This document shows, piece after piece, positions 8,312-16,204 of a stretch of 30,653 nucleotides of DNA. Position 1 is the first letter of the stretch. Each line of letters begins with the position of its first letter. The notes beneath the pieces are model-generated. The model was not told where the DNA came from, ran no database searches, and saw nothing but the letters and a program-made list of their open reading frames with translations. This stretch comes from Fluviibacter sp039805725 (lineage in GTDB: Bacteria; Pseudomonadota; Gammaproteobacteria; Burkholderiales; Rhodocyclaceae): positions 1 to 30,653 of the forward strand of contig JBDLTT010000052.1 in NCBI GenBank assembly GCA_039805725.1. The letters are read 5' to 3'. The translations under genes and the position numbers were made by a program.

Positions 8312-9058
8312 TTACTGATAGTACAGACCGCCGTTGATGTTCATGGTCGTGCCCGTGATAAAGCCGGCCAGATCCGATGACAGATAGACGGCGAGACCGG
8401 CGATTTCTTCCGGCTTGGCCAGACGCTTCATCGGAACCGTATCAACGATGCCTTGCAGAATGTCTTCACGGATGGCCATGACCATCTTGGTAGCGACATA
8501 ACCCGGGGCGATGGCGTTAACCGTCACACCCTTGGTGGCCATTTCGGCAGCCAGTGCCTTGGTGAAACCGATCACACCGGCCTTGGCAGCCGAGTAGTTG
8601 GTCTGGCCAGCCTGACCCTTGACGCCGTTCACCGACGAAATATTGATGATACGACCCCAGCCCTTTTCAGCCATCTTGGCGGCGAACGGGTTGGTGACAT
8701 TGAACACGCTGTTCAGGTTCGTGTTGATGACGGCGTTCCACTGACCGGCATCCATCTTGGTGAAGAACTTGTCGCGGGTGATACCGGCGTTGTTGATCAG
8801 GATGTCGACGACGCCACCCGCCAGCTTTTCAGCTTCGGCAGCGGCCGCCACACACGATTCGTAGTTGCTCACATCGCACGGCACGGTAATGAAGTTGTTG
8901 AAACCTTCAGCTTTCTGCTCAGCCAGCCAGGCTTCCTTGTCGTCGAATTCCGGATGATAGGCGGCAACCACTTTGTAACCTGCTTTGTCGAACGCCTGAC
9001 AGAAGGCAGTGCCGAGGCCACCCATGGCGCCGGTGACGAATGCGATGTGCTGAGACAT
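8312..9058 (-). CDS. phaB: Acetoacetyl-CoA reductase PhaB
   Basis: This short-chain dehydrogenase reduces acetoacetyl-CoA to (R)-3-hydroxybutyryl-CoA for PHB synthesis; 248 residues, family-typical. The cofactor motif TGAMGGLG is at residues 9-16, NNAG at 89-92, and the catalytic set is Ser142, Tyr155 and Lys159 in ISSVNG and YSAAK. The motif GQTNYSAAKAG and the end NGGLYYQ are close to Cupriavidus PhaB. In the loop after the second strand (residues 34-44) it has Glu37, Asp39, Asp40 and Lys41, whereas as I recall the NADPH-dependent Cupriavidus enzyme has Arg40-Arg41. Acidic residues there usually favour NADH. AAAGGA is a good ribosome-binding site 7 bases before the ATG. It follows phaC after 162 bases and ends at a terminator. 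Confidence 0.95.
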   Translation of the reverse strand: MSQHIAFVTGAMGGLGTAFCQAFDKAGYKVVAAYHPEFDDKEAWLAEQKAEGFNNFITVPCDVSNYESCVAAAAEAEKLAGGVVDILINNAGITRDKFFTKMDAGQWNAVINTNLNSVFNVTNPFAAKMAEKGWGRIINISSVNGVKGQAGQTNYSAAKAGVIGFTKALAAEMATKGVTVNAIAPGYVATKMVMAIREDILQGIVDTVPMKRLAKPEEIAGLAVYLSSDLAGFITGTTMNINGGLYYQ

Positions 9059-9133
9059 TTAAAGGTCCTTTCGGAGGAGTCATCTGGGAGAAACAGCCTG
9101 AGGGCGGGACGACATTTAACCGCTTTGGGGGTA

Positions 9134-9175
9134 AGTTTATCCAATCTCATGGCGCACCGCAACAATTGTTTGCGG
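9134..9175 (-). promoter_or_regulatory. Candidate phaB promoter with overlapping inverted repeat
   Basis: On the minus strand TTGCGG (9162-9157) and TAAACT (9139-9134) are spaced by exactly 17 bases, giving a plausible sigma-70 promoter in the 162-base phaC-phaB gap. The -35 is one arm of a perfect six-base inverted repeat, CCGCAA (9157-9162) and TTGCGG (9170-9175), around CAATTGT. A further TTGCGG lies at 9182-9187. A repressor bound here would block the -35. PhaR is the obvious candidate but this is inferred. Confidence 0.5.
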
Positions 9176-9220
9176 ATTAACTTGCGGATGCCGCGGCCGG
9201 CTGCTTAAAACGATTAATAA

Positions 9221-10954
9221 TCAACGGGTTTTGACGTAGCGGCCGGGTGCGGGCTCGATGGGAGGATATTGCTTGTTGCCAAGCGCTTTAGGCGCCGGTT
9301 TGCTGCCCCCCCGATGCTGGCTCAACCAGGACGACCAGTCCTGCCACCAGCTACCGGGTTTTTCCTGCGCGCTGGCGAACCAGTGTGCAGCGTCACCCTT
9401 CTGATCGCCATCGACCCAATAGCTCCGACGATTCTTGCTGGCCGGATTGATCACGCCGGCGATATGACCGCTGGCGCCCAGCACGAAACGATGCGGCCCC
9501 GGCAAGAGACGCGTCACCAGATAGGCGGTCTGCCAGGGCACGATGTGATCTTCGCGCGCGGCAAAGAGGTAGGTCGGCGCGCCAATCTGCCCCAGGTCGA
9601 CGGATTCGCCGCAAAGCTTGAGTTCGCCGGGAATACGCAGTTTGTTTTCGAGATAGGTCTGACGCAGGTACCAGCAGGCCATGGGGCCCGGCAAACCGGT
9701 CGAGTCGGCGTTCCAGTACAGAATATCGAACGCCGGCGGCGTGTTGCCCAGCAGGTAGTTGCCGGAGATGTACGGCCAGATCAGATCGTTTGGCCGCAGC
9801 GACGAGAACATGGTCGCCAGTTCGCGCCCTTCGAGAAGACCACCCTGCCCGATAGCCGCCTCGCGGCTGGCCACCGAGGATTCATCGACGAAGATGTCGA
9901 TGTCGCCAGTATTGGCAAAATCGAGCATGGTCGTCAGCAAGGTCAACGAGGCCGCCGGCTGCTCACCGCGGGCGGCCAACACGGCCAGCGCCGATGACAG
10001 CAACGTACCCCCGATGCAAAAACCAAGCATGTTCATCGTTTTGCTGCCGGTGATGGCCTGGACGACGGAAATGGCGGCAAAGGGACCGAGTTCGAGATAG
10101 TTTTCCCAGGTGCGTTTCGCGTCTTCCTGGCCGGGGTTCTTCCACGAAATCAGGAATACCGTATGCCCGGCCTCGACGGCATAACGCACCAGCGAAGACT
10201 CGGGCTGCAGATCCATGATGTAGAAGCGGTTGATACATGGCGGCGTGATCAGCAACGGCCGCTTGCCCACTTCGGACGTCAGCGCTTTGTACTGAATCAG
10301 CTGGATGAGTTCATTTTCATAAATGACGGCGCCTTCGGTTGTCGCCAGATTCTTGCCCACTTCAAAGGCGCTCTCGTCGGTGGTGCTGATGCGGCCTTTG
10401 GCCAGGTCCTTCAAGAGGTTGTTGATGCCTTCCGTTATCGACTTGCCGTCGGTGGCCAGCGCCTTCTGGATCACTTCGGGGTTGGTTGCCGCAAAATTGC
10501 TGGGCGACAGGGCGTCGATGAACTGACCAGTAAAAAATCGCACGCGTGCCGCGTCCTTGGCGTTCTCGGTCGGCAGTGTTTCGGCCAGCTGGCTCAGAAA
10601 GCGGCAGTTCAGTAAGTAGGCCTGGCGCATGTAGTCATAGACAGGACTCGACGACCAGGCCTGCGACGAAAAACGTTTGTCTTTGAGCACTTCAGGCACC
10701 GCCGGCGTTGACGACTCGCCCTGCCGCTGATGCAGCATCTGATCCCACAGCGCCTCGTGCGCCGCCATGAGCTTGGCGACCAGGGGTTGCATCTTGTCGA
10801 CCTGCGGCGCCAGCGCCGCCATGGACCCTGCGGCATCGCCCGGCATTTTGTCCTGGAGAAATTTGGTAAAGGTCTGCGTCATCATCTCGATCTGTTTCGG
10901 CAGATCGGCAACGCCCTGCATACCGGGCCAGAAGGGGGTGTGAAAATTCATCAT
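9221..10954 (-). CDS. phaC: Class I poly(3-hydroxyalkanoate) synthase PhaC
   Basis: PhaC polymerises (R)-3-hydroxyacyl-CoA into PHB on the granule surface. The 577 residues match class I synthases (~590). The N-terminal domain leads into an alpha/beta-hydrolase core with the lipase-like box GFCIGG; the nucleophile is Cys313, the acid Asp469 in REDHIVPW, and the base His497 in GASGHIAGVINP. The Asp-His spacing of 28 equals that of the Cupriavidus enzyme as I recall it. Class I identity is supported by PSNFAATNPE and the absence of a phaE. The first of two consecutive ATGs overlaps the ZIP stop as ATGA, with GGAGG 9 bases upstream. No phaA or phasin gene lies nearby. Confidence 0.96.
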   Translation of the reverse strand: MMNFHTPFWPGMQGVADLPKQIEMMTQTFTKFLQDKMPGDAAGSMAALAPQVDKMQPLVAKLMAAHEALWDQMLHQRQGESSTPAVPEVLKDKRFSSQAWSSSPVYDYMRQAYLLNCRFLSQLAETLPTENAKDAARVRFFTGQFIDALSPSNFAATNPEVIQKALATDGKSITEGINNLLKDLAKGRISTTDESAFEVGKNLATTEGAVIYENELIQLIQYKALTSEVGKRPLLITPPCINRFYIMDLQPESSLVRYAVEAGHTVFLISWKNPGQEDAKRTWENYLELGPFAAISVVQAITGSKTMNMLGFCIGGTLLSSALAVLAARGEQPAASLTLLTTMLDFANTGDIDIFVDESSVASREAAIGQGGLLEGRELATMFSSLRPNDLIWPYISGNYLLGNTPPAFDILYWNADSTGLPGPMACWYLRQTYLENKLRIPGELKLCGESVDLGQIGAPTYLFAAREDHIVPWQTAYLVTRLLPGPHRFVLGASGHIAGVINPASKNRRSYWVDGDQKGDAAHWFASAQEKPGSWWQDWSSWLSQHRGGSKPAPKALGNKQYPPIEPAPGRYVKTR

Positions 10955-11736
10955 GCGTGATTACCTCCGATCAACCACTGGACAACCTGAATCGATAAGA
11001 CACCCGAGAGAATCATGGCGATCTGTAGTAGGGTTGCCTTGATTTCAGCGCGTTTATGCAGCCCCGGGATTAGATCGGCCACGGAGACGTAGATCAGACT
11101 GGAGGCCGCCACCGCCAACAGAAAGGGCACCCACACTTCCGTACCGGAAAACAGCAGATACGCGAGGACAGCGCCGGCAAGTGTGGTGATGCTGGCCAGC
11201 AGGTTGAGCACGACCGCTTTGATGCGACTGAAGCCAGCATGGATGAGGATGACGAAGTCACCGGTTTCCTGCGGGATTTCGTGCGCGATGATGGCGATCG
11301 CCGTCACGATGCCGATTTCGACGCCCCCCATGAATGCAGCCGCGATCAGGATGCCGTCGACAAAGTTGTGAACGGCATCGCCAATCAGAATAAGCCAGCC
11401 GGAGGCACGAGGACTGTGCGTGTGCGCCAGATGTTCGTGCGCTTCGCAATGATGCTCGTGGCAATGCCGCCACAGCACCAGTTTTTCCAGCAGGAAGAAA
11501 AAGAGAATGCCGCCGAGCACCGTGAGCAGCACGGCGTCGATATTGCCTGAATGCTCGAGGGCATGCGGCAACAGATCAAGAAACACGGCGCCGAGCATGG
11601 CGCCGATGGCATAGGACACCATCACGGGCACGAACCGCGGATGGGTCGCCAGCGAGGCGAGCAATGACACCACCGTACTGGCCAGCGACCCGGCGAGGCA
11701 CATCAGAATGATCCAGGTCAGCGGCGAAAAACTCAT
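10951..11736 (-). CDS. ZIP-family divalent metal transporter
   Basis: This inner-membrane transporter of the ZIP family (zinc, iron or related divalent metals) has 261 residues and about eight hydrophobic segments. The family's metal-binding signatures are present: HNFVDG in the fourth segment (His123, Asn124, Asp127) and HEIPQE in the fifth (His152, Glu153, Glu157). A cytoplasmic loop at residues 91-107 is rich in histidine with two cysteines and probably senses or ferries metal. It is the first gene of the unit that continues into phaC and overlaps phaC by four bases, so their expression is coupled. The metal cannot be decided from sequence. Confidence 0.92.
   Translation of the reverse strand: MSFSPLTWIILMCLAGSLASTVVSLLASLATHPRFVPVMVSYAIGAMLGAVFLDLLPHALEHSGNIDAVLLTVLGGILFFFLLEKLVLWRHCHEHHCEAHEHLAHTHSPRASGWLILIGDAVHNFVDGILIAAAFMGGVEIGIVTAIAIIAHEIPQETGDFVILIHAGFSRIKAVVLNLLASITTLAGAVLAYLLFSGTEVWVPFLLAVAASSLIYVSVADLIPGLHKRAEIKATLLQIAMILSGVLSIQVVQWLIGGNHA
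10964..10968 (-). promoter_or_regulatory. Ribosome-binding site of phaC inside the ZIP gene
   Basis: GGAGG on the minus strand lies 9 bases before the first phaC ATG, within the last codons of the ZIP gene. With the ATGA overlap it supports the upstream of the two adjacent ATG codons and translational coupling. Confidence 0.65.
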
Positions 11737-11769
11737 GGCGTACTTTGGGGAAAATCAGTCAGGGTCGAC

Positions 11770-11775
11770 ATTATA
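11770..11775 (-). promoter_or_regulatory. Candidate -10 box for the ZIP-phaC(-phaB) transcript
   Basis: A perfect TATAAT on the minus strand lies in the 47-base gap between pgeF and the ZIP gene, about 33 bases before the ZIP start. The hexamer 17 bases upstream (ATCTGG) is a poor -35, so activator help or read-through from rluD-pgeF is possible. Confidence 0.45.
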
Positions 11776-11783
11776 GGGTGTGA

Positions 11784-12548
11784 TTATTCCAACCAGATCA
11801 ACGACGCCATACGACCGGTGACCCCATCACGCCGGTAGGAATAGAAGCGATCCGTCAGCATGTACGTGCATAGCCCGCTGGGCGTAATGTCCTCGACGCC
11901 TCGGGCACGCAGAATATGTGTGGCTAATGCCGACATATCGGCAAGGTACTTGCCGGCGGACCCTGGATGCCCACGAAATGCGGCGGCGTGCGCCGTATCG
12001 CGCCGAACGAAGGCATCGACGACCTCCTGCCCGACTTCAAACGCCGTCGGCCCGATTGCCGGCCCCAGCCAAACCGATAGATCACGCGGCGCCACCCCGG
12101 GCACCCGGCACATCGTGTCGATCAGTTGCTCGACAACGCCCTCGGCCAACCCCCGCCAGCCGGCGTGCGCCGCACCGACCACCCGCGCCTGCCGATCGGC
12201 GACCAGTACCGGCAGACAATCGGCCGTCATGATCGCGCACGCCATGCCGGGGCATGTGGTCATGGCGGCATCGGCTTCGGGCATTGCCGATGAGACGCCG
12301 TTCAATGCAACTACCCGGTTGCCATGTACTTGCCGCATCCAGACGGGTGCTGCGCCGATGGTATCGACCAGGACCTGCCGGTTGTGCGTGACACGGGCGC
12401 TGTCGTCCCCCACATGGTCACCCAGGTTAAAGCCGCCATAAGGGTACGCGCCCTGCCCGCATTCGGTCTGCAACGCCTTCACGCCCGCCGGCAGAGGCCA
12501 ATCGGGCACAAACGCAGGTATCAAGGCAGAGGCGCCGGCAAAGTGCAT
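11784..12548 (-). CDS. pgeF: Peptidoglycan editing factor / laccase-domain protein PgeF (YfiH)
   Basis: This 254-residue member of the YfiH/LACC1 family is, from family knowledge, a cytoplasmic enzyme that keeps wrong amino acids out of muropeptides (PgeF in E. coli); relatives also act on purine nucleosides. The zinc-site residues are visible: His75 in RQVHGN, Cys111 in ADCLPV, and His128 in AHAGWRG. GPAIGPTAFEVG follows. A longer reading from 12623 would run back into rluD and lacks homology; the ATG at 12548 lies two bases after the rluD stop, so the two genes are surely one transcript. The order rluD-pgeF is common in proteobacteria. Confidence 0.93.
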   Translation of the reverse strand: MHFAGASALIPAFVPDWPLPAGVKALQTECGQGAYPYGGFNLGDHVGDDSARVTHNRQVLVDTIGAAPVWMRQVHGNRVVALNGVSSAMPEADAAMTTCPGMACAIMTADCLPVLVADRQARVVGAAHAGWRGLAEGVVEQLIDTMCRVPGVAPRDLSVWLGPAIGPTAFEVGQEVVDAFVRRDTAHAAAFRGHPGSAGKYLADMSALATHILRARGVEDITPSGLCTYMLTDRFYSYRRDGVTGRMASLIWLE

Positions 12549-12550
12549 GA

Positions 12551-13579
12551 TCAGGCGTCCGCCGCCAGATCGCGCAGATCTTCGAGCAATGCCGCCATAT
12601 CGGCCGGTGCCTGTGCCGTCCATTTCATCGGTTCACCGGTCGTTGGATGGATCAGACCGAGCTGTCGTGCGTGGAGGGCCTGTCGGCCAAATTGCGCTGC
12701 GGGCGCGGGCAAGGGATGACGCCGCCCGCCCAAATAGGTGTGGTCTCCGACCAGCGGGTGACCCAGATGCGCCATATGCACCCGAATCTGGTGCGTACGA
12801 CCCGTCTCCAGTGCGCACTCGACGAGGCTGCAGCCGGGAAAGACTTCGAGCAGACGGTAATGGGTGATGGCTTCCTTACCCTGACTCGTGACGGCCATGC
12901 GGGTACGCTGACGCGTATCGCGGCCAATGGGCGCATTGATGGTGCCGTCCACTCTGGGGACGCCACAGACGATGGCGCGATACAGGCGTTTGACCGAACG
13001 GGCCTGCAGCTGACGTACCAGATGCGTATGCGCCGCCAGGGTTTTGGCGACGACCATCAGACCGGACGTGTCTTTATCGAGACGATGCACGATGCCGGCG
13101 CGCGGCAACTGCGCGAACACCGGGTCGTAGGCCAGCAGACCATTGAGCAGAGTGCCGTGCCAGTTGCCGGCCGCCGGATGCACCACCAGACCGGGCGGCT
13201 TATTGATCACCAGAATCTGATCGTCTTCATAGACGATCGGCAGATCCATGGGTTCCGGCTGGAACTGCCCCGCTTCGGCATCGGTGATTACCTGATCGAT
13301 GCGAACGACGAGGGTTTCGCCGCCATAGATTTTATATTTGGGCTCCAGAATGGTTTGACCATCGACATCGACCCGACCGGCTTTGACCCACTGCTGCAAG
13401 CGATTACGGGAATGTTCCGGCAGCATGTCGGCCAACACCTGATCGAGGCGGCCGCCATCGGTCGCAACAAGGCTGACAGCCCCCTGCGTGGTATCATCAC
13501 CGGTGTTGTCATCGAGATCCTCCAGGGCTTCTGGCGGCAGTTCTTCGATGCGTTTGACGGGTTCGGACTGCGTTTTCAT
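12551..13579 (-). CDS. rluD: 23S rRNA pseudouridine synthase RluD
   Basis: RluD makes pseudouridines at positions 1911/1915/1917 of 23S rRNA helix 69. The protein has an S4 RNA-binding domain (GGRLDQVLADMLPEHSRNRL, about residues 42-61, continuing to ~95) and an RsuA/RluD catalytic domain with the signature HRLDKDTSGLM; Asp168 is the catalytic residue. From the ATG at 13579 it is 342 residues, somewhat longer than E. coli RluD (326), owing to about 30 acidic residues before the S4 domain. An upstream start at 13642 would reach into bamD and is less likely. It is divergent from bamD and leads directly into pgeF. Confidence 0.93.
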   Translation of the reverse strand: MKTQSEPVKRIEELPPEALEDLDDNTGDDTTQGAVSLVATDGGRLDQVLADMLPEHSRNRLQQWVKAGRVDVDGQTILEPKYKIYGGETLVVRIDQVITDAEAGQFQPEPMDLPIVYEDDQILVINKPPGLVVHPAAGNWHGTLLNGLLAYDPVFAQLPRAGIVHRLDKDTSGLMVVAKTLAAHTHLVRQLQARSVKRLYRAIVCGVPRVDGTINAPIGRDTRQRTRMAVTSQGKEAITHYRLLEVFPGCSLVECALETGRTHQIRVHMAHLGHPLVGDHTYLGGRRHPLPAPAAQFGRQALHARQLGLIHPTTGEPMKWTAQAPADMAALLEDLRDLAADA

Positions 13580-13640
13580 GAGGCGTAGTCTAGCGGTTAT
13601 CGGCTCTGTCGACCATTTCAACTGAGACACCATTACCTGC

Positions 13641-14480
13641 ATGTTTCAACGTTTCTTCCGTGCCCTGATTTCCGGATTGCCGGTCAGAACCACCCTCGTT
13701 GGCGGTTTTGCCGTGCTGGCTTTATCCGGACTACCCGGTTGCGCCCTGTTTCAGGAAGATACGGATCCGACCAAGGGCTGGTCGGCGAACAAGCTTTACA
13801 CGACGGCCAAGGAGTCGCTGGAAGAAGGTAACTACGAACAGGCCGTCAAGTTTTACGAAAAACTGGAAGCCCGTTACCCCTACGGCACTTACGCGCAACA
13901 GGCGCAGATCGAAACGGCCTACGCGCATTACAAGGCCAACGAACCGGCGGAGGCCAATGCGGCGGCAGATCGTTTCATCAAGCTGCACCCCAATCACCCG
14001 AACCTCGACTACGTTTACTACCTCAAGGGCATGATCGGGTTCAACGAAGATCTGGGCTACGGCGGCTATGTGATGCAGCAGGATCCGACCGAACGCGATC
14101 CGAAGAGTATGCGTGAATCTTTCCTGGCGTTCCGTTATCTCTACGATAACTTCCCGAATAGCAAATATCGCGAGGATGCCGCCAAGCGCATGATCTATCT
14201 GGTCAATGCGCTGGCCTCGCATGAGCTACACGTGGCCAACTTCTATGTACGCCGCGGCGCCTGGTTGGCAGCGGCGAACCGCGCACAGGATGTCGTTCGC
14301 TATTACCCCGATGCACCGGCCGTTGAAGAGGCACTCGCCGTGATGGCCTACAGCTATGGCCAGCTGGGTTTGGCGGATCTACAGTCCGACAGTGACCGGA
14401 TTCTGCGCAGGAACTATCCGAACAGTCGCTTCCTGACCGAAGGCATCCAGCGCAGCAAACCCTGGTATCAGTTGTACTGA
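13641..14480 (+). CDS. bamD: Outer-membrane assembly lipoprotein BamD (ComL/YfiO)
   Basis: BamD is an essential periplasmic lipoprotein of the BAM complex that inserts beta-barrel proteins in the outer membrane. The 279-residue protein has a signal peptide ending in SGLPGC (lipidated Cys34; proline at -2 is slightly atypical) and then TPR repeats: LYTTAKESLEEGNYEQAVKF, TYAQQAQIETAYAHYKANEP and later ones through residue ~260. GMIGFNEDLGYGGYVMQQDP and RDPKSMRESF are conserved family segments. It is divergent from rluD across 61 bases, the arrangement also found in many proteobacteria. No clear Shine-Dalgarno is seen. Confidence 0.95.
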   Translation: MFQRFFRALISGLPVRTTLVGGFAVLALSGLPGCALFQEDTDPTKGWSANKLYTTAKESLEEGNYEQAVKFYEKLEARYPYGTYAQQAQIETAYAHYKANEPAEANAAADRFIKLHPNHPNLDYVYYLKGMIGFNEDLGYGGYVMQQDPTERDPKSMRESFLAFRYLYDNFPNSKYREDAAKRMIYLVNALASHELHVANFYVRRGAWLAAANRAQDVVRYYPDAPAVEEALAVMAYSYGQLGLADLQSDSDRILRRNYPNSRFLTEGIQRSKPWYQLY

Positions 14481-14492
14481 TCGCAGTCGCAG

Positions 14493-15356
14493 CTAGTGGG
14501 CCTTGAAGCTATCACGCATCTGGCGCAAGCGCGCAAAGACATCGACATCGGGCGCATCCTGATCGACGACGGCCGACGTTCTCAAGGCTGCCTGATCGCA
14601 GCGTAGAAACGGGTTGGTGGCACACTCCTCCCCCAGCATCAGCGGCACCGTCGGCGCTCCGGCCTGACGCAGTCGACGAATGGCTTCGCCTCGTGCGGCA
14701 AGCTCGGGGTTCTGGGGATCCACCGCCAGCGCAAAAGGCAAGTTCAATAGGGTGTACTCATGGGCACAGTAAACATGGGTCTGCGCCGGCAGACGGCGCA
14801 CCTGAGTCAAGGCCGCATGCATTTGCGCGGCTGTTCCTTCGAACAGACGACCGCAACCCAGCCCGAACAGTAAATCGCCGCAGAATAACGCGGGCTTGGC
14901 CGTCGCCGCGCCGACCACATAAGCCAGATGGCCCCGCGTATGCCCGGGCACCGACAGTACATTGACCTGCTGTCCGCCAAACGTCAGACACTCACCACCG
15001 GCAAGGCCTTGCGTCACGCCCGGAATGGCTTCGGATGCCGGACCATAGACGACCACCGGCGACGTAGGCGATTGTCGGGCAACCCACTCGCAGAGTTCGG
15101 CGACGCCACCCGTATGATCGGCATGGTGATGGGTGAGCCAGATCTGTTGGGGCACAAGCCCACGACGACGACAGTGATCGATGACGGGCGCCGCATCCCC
15201 GGGGTCGACGACCGCAACCTGGTGAGGCGAAACGCTATCTACTGTCTCAATCAACCAGATGTAGTTATCGTTAAACGCCGGCAACCCGGTGACGACAAAC
15301 CCCGTGTGTTCGGTACTGTGAAGGCCGCTCGGGCGCGGCGATAGGGTGTGCGTCAT
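14493..15356 (-). CDS. gloB: Hydroxyacylglutathione hydrolase (glyoxalase II)
   Basis: Glyoxalase II splits S-D-lactoylglutathione into D-lactate and glutathione, the last step of methylglyoxal detoxification. The metallo-beta-lactamase motif THHHADHTGG gives the metal ligands His76, His78, Asp80 and His81; further ligands are in PGHTRGH, FCGDLLFGLGCGR and YCAHEYT. The C-terminal part (NPFLRC) fits the glyoxalase II substrate domain. From the ATG at 15356 it is 287 residues, about 20 longer at the N-terminus than usual; a TTG nearer to GLPAFNDNYIW is a less likely start. It is divergent from the methyltransferase gene, as in E. coli gloB-yafS-rnhA-dnaQ. Confidence 0.93.
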   Translation of the reverse strand: MTHTLSPRPSGLHSTEHTGFVVTGLPAFNDNYIWLIETVDSVSPHQVAVVDPGDAAPVIDHCRRRGLVPQQIWLTHHHADHTGGVAELCEWVARQSPTSPVVVYGPASEAIPGVTQGLAGGECLTFGGQQVNVLSVPGHTRGHLAYVVGAATAKPALFCGDLLFGLGCGRLFEGTAAQMHAALTQVRRLPAQTHVYCAHEYTLLNLPFALAVDPQNPELAARGEAIRRLRQAGAPTVPLMLGEECATNPFLRCDQAALRTSAVVDQDAPDVDVFARLRQMRDSFKAH

Positions 15357-15411
15357 GAGGATCGATCCGGCAGAGTAGAATACGCTGCTGATTTTCCCTA
15401 ACCCGAGCAGG

Positions 15412-16194
15412 ATGTCAAACGCCCCTTGCCCATCGACCGCCGCCATGCAGTCCGACTGGTTTTGTACACCAGCGGGACGCTATGTGGCGCAATGGTCTCT
15501 GGCGACGGCAGACAGCCTGTTACTGGATGTCTTCGGCCTGCAGGCCGCACAAATAGGCTGCGAGGCTCTGGATTTTCTCGCGCGCAACCGGATCCAGCAC
15601 CGGTTTCGCTGTCAGTCACCCGACAGCATGATCGCCCATAATGGCAACACGCCCATTGGCCTGCAGACAGATGCCGCCGCCCTTCCCTTCGAGTCCGACA
15701 GCCTTGATCTCATTGTGCTGCCGTTTCTGCTCGAGTTTCACAACAACCCGCACCAGGTGCTGCGTGAAGCCCGGCGTGTGTTGCGCCCGGAAGGACAATT
15801 GCTGGTCATTGGCTTCAACCCCCTGTCGCTCTGGGGTCTGCGCAACAGCATTAGCCATGCGCTCTCACCGGGCAGGATGGCCTTCCCCTGGCCCGGGAAC
15901 TATCTGGGCATCATCCGCCTCAAGGACTGGTTGAAGCTGCTGGATTTCGAAGTAGCGCGCGGGCGCTTCGGTTGCTACGCTCCGCCGTGTCGTAACGAAA
16001 GCACCTACAACCACCTGCAGTGGCTGGAGAACGCCGGCGACCGCTGGTGGGGCTTTGCCGGGGCCTGCTATGCACTCACCTCGATCAAGCGCATTCCGGG
16101 CATGACGCTGCTCACACCGAGCTGGTCAAGCGCCGAGAAAAAAGTCGCTGCGAAAGCCTCGCTGGTCGCCGAACAACACATCTCCGAATCATAA
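15412..16194 (+). CDS. yafS: YafS-like class I SAM-dependent methyltransferase
   Basis: This 260-residue protein has the methyltransferase-11 type core: LPFESDSLDLIVLPFLLEF (motif II region), then LREARRVLRPEGQLLVIGFN, followed by a hydrophobic helical region and a C-terminal tail with Lys/Ala. The glycine-rich AdoMet motif near residues 37-45 is degenerate (LLLDVFGLQ rather than DLGCGTG). The substrate is unknown. Family assignment leans on position: it sits between gloB and rnhA exactly as yafS does in E. coli. AGG directly before the ATG is too close to be an ideal ribosome-binding site, so the start is only probable. Confidence 0.82.
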   Translation: MSNAPCPSTAAMQSDWFCTPAGRYVAQWSLATADSLLLDVFGLQAAQIGCEALDFLARNRIQHRFRCQSPDSMIAHNGNTPIGLQTDAAALPFESDSLDLIVLPFLLEFHNNPHQVLREARRVLRPEGQLLVIGFNPLSLWGLRNSISHALSPGRMAFPWPGNYLGIIRLKDWLKLLDFEVARGRFGCYAPPCRNESTYNHLQWLENAGDRWWGFAGACYALTSIKRIPGMTLLTPSWSSAEKKVAAKASLVAEQHISES

Positions 16195-16204
16195 CGGCGC
16201 CGCT

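Noticed and set aside
12647..13588. Long plus-strand open frame opposite rluD
   Set aside because: Antisense shadow of a gene with an intact RluD catalytic motif.
13580..13640. Divergent promoters between rluD and bamD
   Set aside because: They must exist near here, but TTGAAA on the minus strand has no -10 at 16-18 bases and the plus strand has no convincing pair.
15357..15411. TAGAAT-like -10 boxes in the gloB-yafS gap
   Set aside because: No supporting -35 on either strand at a usable distance; too weak to list.
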